From the NCBI GenBank assembly GCA_051530055.1, contig CM121342.1:5084001-5148000 (forward strand): a stretch of 64,000 nucleotides of DNA, read 5' to 3'. Source of the DNA: Neoechinorhynchus agilis (lineage: Eukaryota > Acanthocephala). Below the pieces are notes generated by a model, which saw only the letters and a list, made by a program, of their open reading frames with translations, did no database searches and was not told the DNA's origin. How positions within the stretch are numbered: position 1 is the stretch's first letter; each line of letters begins with the position of its first letter. Positions 12,307-21,937 of the stretch are shown piece by piece. A program made the translations under genes and the position numbers.

Positions 12307-12629
12307 AAGCAAAAGAAATACCATTCTCTCTCTGTGTCGGGGTTAGGCGATATCTAAGTTTTTATGAATAATCTTCTTCACTTGACGAATTCAAAGATTT
12401 CTGGAACAAGTGCACAAATTCGTGGTGTGGCCATGAAGTTGTGCTATTTTGTTTATTTGCTTGCTTATGTGAGTGTTGTTGGGTTTTTTTCTCGGTAGTG
12501 AGCTTGACTGATTTTAACGTGCTCTTCACTCAGGTAAGAAAAAAGAGAGAGTTTCATACGGCGAAATCGATTTGAGAACTTTTGGTCAAGTGCCGATTCC
12601 GCCTACTCAGAACCTTAAATTTGATAGGT

Positions 12630-14738
12630 TCAAAAGTATCTATTAGGAATGACCGTACAAAAGTACGGTCGTCCCGGTATCATAGATGGCGTTGGTCCAT
12701 ATTGCGGCATCATTGAAGTGCCCATGAACTGTGGTTGCTGCGTGTTGTATCCGACACCACCGCCCATCATGATCGGTGCCGCCGCTGCTGCCGCTGATGG
12801 TTGCATTGGGTAGAGTGGCGGTCGTTGATGTAGGCCACCGTCCATCGGCCACATGGTTGGCAGTGGCATGCTTCCTCGCTTGGACGATTTGGTCTTAGAT
12901 TTTCGTGATTTTCTCCGGTAAAAATTGTTTATCGGGAATTGAGGCTGGTAATAATAAGAGTGTGGTTGTTGTGGATGCACAGGGAAAGGCTGCTGCTGCA
13001 TTGGCGGCATAGTTGAAGGATGCATTATCGGCGGCGGCGGCGGCGGTTGTTGAACTGCCTGATATCCCATTCCATATCGACCTGGACGTTGGTCATATCC
13101 GTGTTTCGTCTCTTCGTAACGGTACTTCTCTCCATTATAATAGTAATACTTGTTCCGAGGACGCTGGCTTGGATATGCCTCTTCTGTGAAATAATTATCC
13201 CTCTTTTTCTGATGATGCCGAGGTTTCTCTTTACCGTCCGAACGTTCCTGCTCGAACCTTTCCTTATTAGCATTTTTCTGTGTTTCATTGGAAAGAGAAA
13301 TTGCACTCTTTTCTTGAGTCCTTAGACCGCTCGAAATTCTGGATCCATGGTATGAAGCACTGTGTGAACGAGAAGTTGTTTGTTGGCCTCCTGTAGATGT
13401 GGGGGTTGATGGTCTTCTTGGCTTACGATAGACAACCTCATTTAGATTTGTTTTTCGTTCAGCTGATATGCTTCGTCTTTCCGAAGAATCAATATTTGTT
13501 GATCTTTGAGTCACTTGGTCTTGCTGCGATTGGTCATCCGCATTGCTTGCAAAGAACGGTGAAATTGAAGATTGACCAGTGTGTTTCTCCATGTTAGCCA
13601 TTGCGTTTTGTACTTCTCTGGGAGATGCGTTGGCTGATATTACACCTTGGGGCATTTTGTAATGGCCAGATTGAGGAGGCATCGGTGGAACTTTATAGAT
13701 TACTGATTTGTGTTCTGGTGGTGGAACCCACCCCTTCACCGGAGGAGGTGGAGCATGATGCAAAGGCCTGTTCGTAAAGGAAGCTATTTGCTGAGCTTGG
13801 CTAGGATATTGAACCGGCGGTGCCGTCTGTAAATGCTGCTGGGTTTGTTGATTCATCATCGAAACAAACTGGTCGATTTGGTTCTCGGGCGCAGTTGACG
13901 ACAGTATTTCAATGTCGAAATTGGAACCTTGGAATTCAGGAAGTGTCCTAAATTGATCGAACAGTAAGTGTTTTCGTCGATCTGGTTGGGGTTTTTGTTC
14001 TACAACTATGCTACGGGCCCTATTGACGTTCGTTCAAACGCACTAAAGTAATTTAATTGTTGTTGTTGTTGTTTGTGAGTTGTGGTCAATACAACTGACA
14101 AATAAGATTTGACTTCTCAGAGACACAACAATTTCGCTGGGTAGGTTTTTCGGCATTGAATCCAAACCGTATAAAGCATTAAATCAATGACAATATTTAG
14201 TTTTAAAGTTTGGGCCACGTAAAGAACGCGAGTAGATGAATGTTGGCTCTTAAAAGTCTAAATAGATCTTCAGGGAAAAAAAGTGTTTTTGTCAAAGGAT
14301 TTGTTTATTTGGTGGTTTTAAACGTACCGTTTCTCCGTAAGATTAAATTTGTGATTGGAAAAGGCCAGAGAATATAAGTGCGAGTACTTTTTTTTTCAAA
14401 ACTAGAATTTCACCTCATGGAAAAAAAGAGTGCGTCTATTTTTGTATGAATCATATTGTAAAATTGAAAAGGACGCATTTCTGCTCGATCGATTCTCTTC
14501 TTCTTTTTTTCAAAAAAAGCGTCGTTTCGTTCATTTACTCACATTACAAAAAAGCGAATGAACACGATTGGTACATCGATGGCCGATGCGGCGTGAAAAG
14601 GGTCATTGGATTTTGCTGCGAATACCTTAGATATTTTGCGACATCCTGTTCTGTAATTTGAAAGTTTGTTGTATCCGAAGCGGCGGCGGCACCACGGCCG
14701 CTGCTACCATCATCAACATCCATGGTTGTATCCATCAT
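12630..14738 (-). CDS. Pro/Gln-rich low-complexity protein, two exons
   Basis: Unrecognised. Exon 1 (14738-14575) starts at ATG-ATG and encodes an acidic, Ala/Gly-rich segment followed by 'FQITEQDVAKYLRYSQQNPM'. A 555-nt intron (14574-14020, GTACCA...CAATAG) joins it in matching phase to exon 2 (14019-12630). The predicted protein is about 517 residues. Exon 2 begins with a probably conserved patch, 'RRKHLLFDQFRTLPEFQGSN', then turns into Pro/Gln/Ser/Tyr-rich sequence with poly-Pro (PPPPPP), poly-Ala (eight residues), Tyr runs ('KYYYYNGEKYRYEE') and a Lys/Arg/Ser patch. It ends in a Met/Pro/Gly-rich tail. The composition resembles RNA-granule or transcription cofactors, but this is inference. 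The two N-terminal patches are the best probes for homologues. Confidence 0.6.
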
Positions 14739-15743
14739 CTGTAGTGTGTGAGAAACAAAAAAAACTATGGTTCCAAAAGCCGGAACGAAACATTTGACAC
14801 GGTGCACGCGAGCTAAGAAAAAAGAGACACGAAGAAGTGTACGTTCGAATGTGTAAGAAATGGAGGTGGCGGGTATTTTGTGTGAGTCAATGGAGGAGCG
14901 AGGAATCTTAGCTGCAGTTCCCCATCACGGACACACGACTCCATCGATACAAGAGACGAGTGAAAACAATCATTCAGAGAGTTCGCGTACAAGTTTCAGT
15001 TGTGAAAACAAAACCAAGTGGAGAATGCCCAATTTTCCCCCTCCATCCACGATAGGACACTCAGTGTCATTGTTTTACACGAAACAAACTTGTAAAAAAT
15101 TTCTTCGTCAACGGTTGAGACTAGGAAAGTCTAGAGATTATACTCTGTATAAAGTCGTTCCAGTCACATGATCCCTTTTTTTAAACAGTCTTCACAAAAA
15201 AAGGCTTGAATAAAATCTTTAAACATTGTACAAAAATTTAGTTTGTTGAAATGTCCGAAACCGGAAAAATAAAGAGAAGACAATCTTTTTTTTTGGAAAC
15301 CAGAGAATCAGTCTCCATTTGGTGTCCGCAACAAAACTTCAAAACGAAAAAGCCTATTACTTTGATTTTGTAATAAAAACTTCAAAAAAAATTTAAACTA
15401 TTAACAATAACTTACAAGGAAACGTGTGAGAGCACTTTGACATTCAACCAATTTTTGGATCAAAGCAAAAGTAGTACACGCCGTAAAACAAAAATGATTT
15501 GAATTCAAATTTTTACCGGTGCACGCAAACCAAAATCGTAGGCGATTTGACGGTTATACAATGGTAAAAAAAACTAGAACCAATTTACGATGATTGGTAC
15601 AAAAACTGTTCAGTTAGCATTAAGAGTAGCGAAAGTTTTTTTTGTAATGAGCACCACGCGAGCAATTTACTCAAGCGTTCGGAGTAGGGGAAAAGGTTAC
15701 TAAGTGATCTCTATCTATTGGAAAATCTAATTGAGCGCATCCT
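14739..15743. other. Intergenic, no supported gene
   Basis: A 103-codon ATG-started frame at 14860-15171 (+) has no recognisable pattern and lies where the promoter of the Pro/Gln-rich gene should be, so I do not call it. The rest is AT-rich with poly-A/T tracts. Confidence 0.45.
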
Positions 15744-16211
15744 TTAACGCCGTGAAGCAATATCTCCGGCTAACTTGTTTCCTTTATTTTGCATCAACCG
15801 CGATTGATAAGCTGTTCGCCATTCCAAAATTGCATCCTTAAGCTCATCAATCGTTTGAAGCCACGAAGCACAGCTCGCGTTGAGTGTTTGTAAGCCAGTC
15901 TCGTCCATTTGAATCTCATTTTCGTTTCCCGTTACGCTTCCATTTAGTTCTTGAATTTCGGTTATGTCCTCTGCTCGGTTAGTATCTCGTATTGCCTGTT
16001 TGTTCTCGTTTTCTATTGACTCTCTGTGAAATTCTGTTAAGATAAAATTAATGACTTTCTCAACAAAATCGGCACAAGTTCCACGGACAGAAGTTTGGGA
16101 CTCAATCGGCTTCTGAGTACTTTGATCTAGTTCACTTGAAAGCACTGGCTGGCAGAGTGTAGAGTGTGAAATCAGAAATATCAGAATGCAAACTGAACAA
16201 ATCGACTTCAT
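15744..16211 (-). CDS. Small secreted protein, unknown family
   Basis: A single-exon frame of 155 residues from ATG. It opens with a clear signal peptide ('MKSICSVCILIFLISHSTLC', cleavage near residue 20) and continues as an acidic, hydrophilic, probably helical protein. Outside the signal there are only two Cys, at about residues 46 and 113, which could form one disulfide. Two potential N-glycosylation sites occur, in 'ELNGSVTG' and 'TLNASCAS'. The C-terminus is basic. No family was recognised. It lies in the same orientation as the larger secreted protein upstream at 17411-18637, about 1.2 kb away, and is probably extracellular. Confidence 0.65.
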   Translation of the reverse strand: MKSICSVCILIFLISHSTLCQPVLSSELDQSTQKPIESQTSVRGTCADFVEKVINFILTEFHRESIENENKQAIRDTNRAEDITEIQELNGSVTGNENEIQMDETGLQTLNASCASWLQTIDELKDAILEWRTAYQSRLMQNKGNKLAGDIASRR

Positions 16212-17410
16212 TCTTGGACACGATCTTACATTTATGACTCGCTCGAACTTATATGTTTCAAAAGTTTTCCAAGCGCTCTAACTAATAAAAAAATAGAGGT
16301 TTGTCAATAATAGGGGACGATTGCAAATTAACAAGATGCTCCCTCATATACGCTTCTGTACCAAATGATCTCATACGAATAAAGTTGATGAGAAACAGTT
16401 CTTTGTTTTCATGAGTGAATATTTCCATTTTAGAAGGATGTGTCCATTTTGTTCTCGGAAACATTTAAACTCTTAATTTTTTTATTAAGTAATGCCCTTT
16501 TCACACGATAACTTTTTTTCACTGATTCCAGTTGTGTAAAAGCAAAAGTAAGTCTGATTGAGCACCTTTTTTTAAAAAAAAAGATCGTTATAAGATGCGA
16601 CTGCAACGGTTTATATAAATTTAATCGTTTCCTTGGATTTTAAAGAATCGAATGATTTTTTTGATGAACTCTATCTAAATTGATGAGGTGTTTGAATGAC
16701 TCTTAAGCACCACCCAATCGAAATCTAATGTTCTTACATAATTAAAAATGTTTGATCACCGATGTCGTATTGGAAATGGCAAGGACTAAGAGGATCATTT
16801 GTATGGCGCTTCAAATAATATCCCGTATTCTCGGATCATTTGAAGGATCTTCTGGCCAATAGGAATATCAAACGACTAAAAGAATTGAATCAGTTTTATA
16901 CGGGCATCTCTCGGCCGGTTAATACCACTCCACCAAATCCGCAACCCTCTTTTCAAAATAAACAACCGCATTCGTTTGACAAATCAGAACTCGAGTGCTC
17001 ACGAGGAGGACCCAGAGAAGGACATAGTTTCTCTACTTTGTCTCAATAAAAATGTGTTATTATTAAGAAGATGGGAAAAACCGCAAGCATTGAAAAGCAC
17101 TTGAAAAAGATCGTCTAAAATGGAGATTTAAGGATTCGCCTATATTCCAAAACTCAATAAATTTGCGAAACGAGTGATTTTTTAATATGTTGTAAAATAA
17201 ATCGAGGAGCGTAAAGTGCAATTAAGTGCAAGATAAGTAAATTTTCGACATAAATATTTTGCTTTTAAATTTTTTAGCACTTTATAGCCAATACGAAGAA
17301 AAAACATGCAACTAGCTAATTTATTGAACTAAGTAACTGAAACTAAGGACGACTACATGATTGGTAACTACTATTGCAGTCATCCACTAGTAAGGACAGA
17401 GTCTCTTCTT
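16212..17410. other. Intergenic, one doubtful short frame
   Basis: Mostly AT-rich. At 16840-17049 (+) a 69-codon frame encodes a Lys/Leu helix followed by a Pro/Asn/Gln-rich tail ending in 'REGHSFSTLSQ'. It has no ATG and would need an upstream exon, for which I found no convincing acceptor. A small overlapping ATG frame ends within it. It could be the last exon of an unseen gene or chance. Confidence 0.3.
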
Positions 17411-18637
17411 TTATTTGAGAGGTCTCTTTGCCTTAACTTTCTTTTCGGCAGTAGGTTTATCTAGTCGAAACGTGAATACCACCTCCTGTGCCTCTGTTGA
17501 CGCTGGGTTTCCCGATTTTTGATTGTTTGAAGAATTTTGCGAGGGTTCATATTGGGTTTGTGATACAGAAAGTCCTTCGATCGCCTTTTTGATTTCTCCA
17601 AGAAGGTCCGTGATTTTTGTTGAGCAGATGGTTTCGTCATTATCAGAAATCGGTCTGATAGCATCCTCATTATAAGAAGCAGGTATGATTCTCTTCTGGG
17701 AATCTTGTAAGTTTTCCTTCCGTGAATATGGAACCACAGGACTAACGGGTCCATATTGATTAGCTCCATAATCTGATACACCGCTGTAGACGGGTTTAGG
17801 GACACTGCCACCTTGAGATCTCCTGCGCAAGCAGTTGCAAAGAAAGGTCTCATAGTCCTCATCAAGTGCCGGTGGAGCAGGAATTAACTGATCATTTAGC
17901 ATTGGAATACTGTGACTGTTGCTACCAGCTCGGGGGACGCACTGACAGATGTAGCCTCCACTTGCTGCTGGTGGTGGTGGCGATTGATCCTGTTTTATTG
18001 GGATGTATTCAAATTCGAATCCTTGTCCACTTCCGATATTGGTAGGTGGCCGAGCACTGTTACCGGACGAGCAACATGGACAGGCTCCCGACTGTGGTGG
18101 CATGTAAACCGACGGATTTCGAGGCGAACCCATACATTGTTGCCTAGCGCAACAGCCACAAGTGCATTGCTGCCCACTTGAAGGGGCGTTGCAGACCGAC
18201 GATGTTTGTCCACCTTCTAATTCACAAATGAATCCTCTGATGCCACCGGACGGCGGAGAGTTAAATGGAGTCGGGCATGTGGGTGCAACTGATTTTGGTT
18301 TTGGACAACATACTTCACTTGCGGGTCCGTCGAGATCAACCGAACCTTTCATGAATATTACCGGATAGCACTTCGGTTCTATCAATGGTTCGGGTTCACA
18401 TGGTCCTGCGGAATCTCCATGTGAAGGAAAACCTGATGGTATCTCGCCCGGGGCAGAATTGTAGATGTAGACATTGCATCCACATGCAGATGGAATCGAA
18501 GTTTTGTTTTCATTCTCCGGTGCTGCGGTTGTTGTATCTTGAATTGCGCATATCAGAGTACAGTCACCTAAGTGTTTTTCCTCACAGAACACCGATAGCG
18601 AGCTGAACGCGATTATGATTGCTTGGAATAGAATCAT
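17411..18637 (-). CDS. Secreted Cys/Pro/Gly-rich protein
   Basis: A single-exon frame of 408 residues from ATG with a signal peptide ('MILFQAIIIAFSSLSVFC'). The mature part has many Cys in pairs and clusters ('CTCGCCARQQC', 'ACPCCSSG', 'YICQCVPRAG', 'FLCNCLRRR') separated by Pro/Ser/Gly linkers ('SPPPPAASGG'). After about residue 270 the Cys stop, and a Ser/Gln/Asn-rich tail ends in a basic run ('KKVKAKRPLK'). This layout fits an extracellular matrix, cuticle or eggshell-type protein, but I know no named family that matches. A dibasic site ('SRKENLQDSQKR') could allow processing. It has no recognisable enzymatic domain. Confidence 0.65.
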   Translation of the reverse strand: MILFQAIIIAFSSLSVFCEEKHLGDCTLICAIQDTTTAAPENENKTSIPSACGCNVYIYNSAPGEIPSGFPSHGDSAGPCEPEPLIEPKCYPVIFMKGSVDLDGPASEVCCPKPKSVAPTCPTPFNSPPSGGIRGFICELEGGQTSSVCNAPSSGQQCTCGCCARQQCMGSPRNPSVYMPPQSGACPCCSSGNSARPPTNIGSGQGFEFEYIPIKQDQSPPPPAASGGYICQCVPRAGSNSHSIPMLNDQLIPAPPALDEDYETFLCNCLRRRSQGGSVPKPVYSGVSDYGANQYGPVSPVVPYSRKENLQDSQKRIIPASYNEDAIRPISDNDETICSTKITDLLGEIKKAIEGLSVSQTQYEPSQNSSNNQKSGNPASTEAQEVVFTFRLDKPTAEKKVKAKRPLK

Positions 18638-18984
18638 CAGTGTGGTCGAACTGAAACTTACTCAGAGATTAGTAGACCGTCTCGTCTTAACCGCTCAGGG
18701 AGTGGCGCAAACAGTGTACGATTCCTCCAGTCTTAATTTGACAATATAGAAAAGTAAGTTGATTAAACAGTTTTTCTTTTTAAAATCGAATCCATCAATA
18801 AAGAATGTATAGAGCCGGAGCATATTTTATATTCATCGAGACATGAACAAAAAAGACTATCATCAGTTATCGTAGTCGAATGTATGGATAACTTGAATTT
18901 GAAAAAAAAATTACACACGTCAAATAAAACATCCTTTATTATAGTTAAGAAACATGAGGCGTCCATCTGAACTTTTTTTATTAT

Positions 18985-21121
18985 TTAAGTCCTGATTTCG
19001 AATGCCCGTTCATTAAATGGAAGTTTAATTATCCCATGATTAAACCGAGTACGGCTCCTGGGAGAACACCGTTTCAAAAGTCGAGAAATAAATGCATTTG
19101 CAATCGAAAAAAACTCGCTTTTAGCGTTCAAAAAGGGAAATATGAGAAAGTTTGTCGCCCAAATTTTCAATAGATTTACACTATTTAATCGTTTTTTTGC
19201 TTCTGACAACGGGTGAACTGAACTTGATTTTGTTAATCTCGAAATGGCGGACATAAATGCCGAGAAACTTCCCATTATTGAACCGAGTACGGCTCCTGGG
19301 AGAACATCATTTCGAAAGTCGAGAAATAAATTCATTTGCAACCGAAAAAACTCTCTTTTAGTGTACAAAAAGGGAAATATGAGAAAGTTTGTCGCCCAAA
19401 TTTTCAATAGATTTACACTATTTAATCGTTTTTTTGCTTCTGACAACGGGTGAACTGAACTTGATTTTGTTAATCTCGAAATGGCGGACATAAATGCCGA
19501 GAAACTTCCCATTATTGAACCGAATACGGCTCCTGGGAGAACATCGTTTCAAAAGTCGAGAAATAAATGCATTTGCAATCGAAAAAAATCTCTTTTAGCG
19601 TCCAAAATGGAAATATGAGAAAGTTTGTCGCCCAAATTTTCAATAGATTTACACTATTTAATCGTTTTTTTTGCTTCTGACAACGGGTGAACTGAACTTG
19701 ATTTTGTTAATCTCGAATTGGCGGACATAAAAACCGAGAAACTTCCCATTATTGAACCGAGTACGGCTCCTGGGAGAACATCGTTTCAAAGTCGAGAAAT
19801 AAATGCATTTGCAACCGAAAAAACTCTCTTTTAGCGTCCAAAAATGGAAATATGAGAAAGTTTGTCGCCCAAATTTTCAATAGATTTACACTATTTAATC
19901 GTTTTTTTTGCTTCTGACAACGGGTGAACTGAACTTGATTTTGTTAATCTCGAATTGGCGGACATAAAAGCCGAGAAACTTCCCATTATTGAACCGAGTA
20001 CGGCTCCTGGGAGAACATCGTTTCAAAAGTCGAGAAATAAATGCATTTGCAATCGAAAAAACTCTCTTTTAGCGTCCAAAAATGGAAATATGAGAAAGTT
20101 TGTCCAAATTTTCAATAGATTTACACTATTTAATCGTTTTTTTGCTTCTGACAACGGGTGAACTGAACTTGATTTTGTTAATCTCGAATTGGCGGACATA
20201 AAAACCGAGAAACTTCCCATTATTGAACCGAGTACGGCTCCTGGGAGAACATCGTTTCAAAAGTCGAGAAATAAATCATTTGCAACCGAAAAAACTCTCT
20301 TTTAGCGTCCAAAAATGGAAATATGGGAAAGTTTGTCGCCCAAATTTTCAAAAGATTTACACTATTTAATCGTTTTTTTTGCTTCTGACAACGGGTGAAC
20401 TGAACTTGATTTTGTTAATCTCGAATTGGCGGACATAAAAACCGAGAAACTTCCCATTATTGAACCGAGTACGGCTCCTGGGAGAACATCGTTTCAAAAG
20501 TCGAGAAATAAATGCATTTGCAACCGAAAAAACTCTCTTTTAGCGTCCAAAATGGAAATATGAGAAAGTTTGTCGCCCAAATTTTCAAAAGATTTACACT
20601 ATTTAATCGTTTTTTTGCTTCTGACAACGGGTGAACTGAACTTGATTTTGTTAATCTCGAATTATGGGACATAAAAACCGAGAAACTTCCCATTATTGAA
20701 CCGAAGCTCCCGGGAGAACATCGTTTCAAAAGTCGAGAAATAAATGCATTTGCAACCGAAAAAACTCTCTTTTAGCGTCCAAATGGAAATATGGGAAAGT
20801 TTGTCGCCCAAATTTTCAAAAGATTTACACTATTTAATCGTTTTTTTTGCTTCTGACAACGGGTGAACTGAACTTGATTTTGTTAATCTCGAATTGGCGG
20901 ACATAAAAACCGAGAAACTTCCCATTATTGAACCGAGTACGGCTCCTGGGAGAACATCGTTTCAAAAGTCGAGAAATAAATGCATTTGCAATCGAAAAAA
21001 ACTCTCTTTTAGCGTCCAAAAATGGAAATATGAGAAAGTTTGTCGCCCAAATTTTCAATAGATTTACACTATTTAATCGTTTTTTTTGCTTCTGACAACG
21101 GGTGAACTGAACTTGATTTTG
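18985..21121. repeat. About nine 235-bp tandem copies of the PAP2 gene 3' end
   Basis: Units of 231-244 bp repeat from about 19000 to the PAP2 coding end. The anchor CCGAGTACGGCTCCTGGG recurs at about 19047, 19281, 19521, 19757, 19996, 20229, 20466, 20701 and 20932. The related CCGAGTATGGCTCCTGCG in the PAP2 gene lies at 21176. On the minus strand each unit holds a copy of the last 30 or so PAP2 codons ('DVLPGAVLGSIMGSFSAFMS' against 'DVLAGAILGSVMGSSSAFMS' in the gene) followed by its 3' flank. Where the unit is 234 bp the frame stays open across copies, giving a 175-codon frame at 18985-19512 that is not a gene. The copies resemble each other more than the gene, as expected after local expansion or gene conversion. 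Confidence 0.92.
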
Positions 21122-21937
21122 TTAATCTCGAATACTATTGGCGGACATAAATGCCGAACTACTTCCCATGACTGAACCGAGTATGGCTCCTGCGAGAACA
21201 TCGTGTGGAAAGTGCTTATGATCAAGAACTCGTGTAACAGCCACATAGGAAGCGAATGCGATACAAGCGATCATTAGTAGATAAGAAAAGGATCGAGTAT
21301 TTGTCCAGATCCAATCTACGTATAGTACAACGCAGGTAAAGACCATACCGAAGAATATGGATCCTGAATGGTTGGATGGAAAGGATTTTCTCATTTCACT
21401 AATCGCATGATGACTCAGATTATTATTGTTGCTGCATTGATAAATCGATACATAAGGACATTGTTCAGTCGATGATTTGTTATCGAACTGTGGCGTACAA
21501 GCATGCAAAAAATAAGGTCGTAGTTCTCCAATGGTATGTTTAAGGACATCCGCTAATAAGCATTCTGCGATGAGTCCAAAGGCGAAAGCGAAGAGTTCAT
21601 AGTAGAAACCATACCAAATTGAACTTATATTGAACGTACGCGACATAAAATCAATTGTATAGGTTTTTGGAGGATTAAGAGAAACTCCAACTCGAAAGGA
21701 ACGGTACAGACGAATTGAGAACATTACGAGACATGGCACAGTTATGGCTATTAGGAAGTTGAGCCAAGCTGGAATTGTGGACGTGTGATATGTGTAAGTG
21801 AGTTTTTGGTCGCATGTAAAAAAACCTCGGATCGTGACAGGAAGTCCGAAGTATACACCGATCCAGGTTACTGTCAAGAACAGGAGTGCAAGAAGGTCGA
21901 ATAGGAACTTGCGAGCACTGATAACCAGATTATCCAT
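21122..21937 (-). CDS. PAP2-family lipid phosphate phosphatase
   Basis: Integral membrane phosphatase of the type-2 phosphatidic acid phosphatase / lipid phosphate phosphatase family, removing phosphate from lipids such as phosphatidate or lysophosphatidate. It has 271 residues in one exon from ATG, near the family's usual 280-310. About six hydrophobic segments are visible. Motif C1 is K133-HTIGEL-RP (KX6RP), followed by 'YFLHAC' as in animal LPPs. Motif C2 is 'FPSNHSGS' at 186-193, where the usual PSGH glycine is Asn. Motif C3 is 'TRVLDHKHFPHDV' at 235-247, with Arg236, the nucleophile His242 and Asp246 correctly spaced. The C-terminus ('SANSIRD') is short, and the gene's last 100 bp and 3' flank have been amplified downstream. 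Active-site residues look sufficient for activity, but the Gly-to-Asn change is unusual. Confidence 0.9.
   Translation of the reverse strand: MDNLVISARKFLFDLLALLFLTVTWIGVYFGLPVTIRGFFTCDQKLTYTYHTSTIPAWLNFLIAITVPCLVMFSIRLYRSFRVGVSLNPPKTYTIDFMSRTFNISSIWYGFYYELFAFAFGLIAECLLADVLKHTIGELRPYFLHACTPQFDNKSSTEQCPYVSIYQCSNNNNLSHHAISEMRKSFPSNHSGSIFFGMVFTCVVLYVDWIWTNTRSFSYLLMIACIAFASYVAVTRVLDHKHFPHDVLAGAILGSVMGSSSAFMSANSIRD

Noticed and set aside
13020-13325. 101-codon frame (+) within the Pro/Gln-rich gene
   Set aside because: Antisense shadow of low-complexity coding sequence.
14860-15171. 103-codon ATG frame (+)
   Set aside because: No protein pattern, and it lies in the expected promoter of the divergent gene.
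18985-19512. 175-codon repetitive frame (-)
   Set aside because: Runs across two 234-bp array units derived from the PAP2 3' end; no start context, so treated as repeat.
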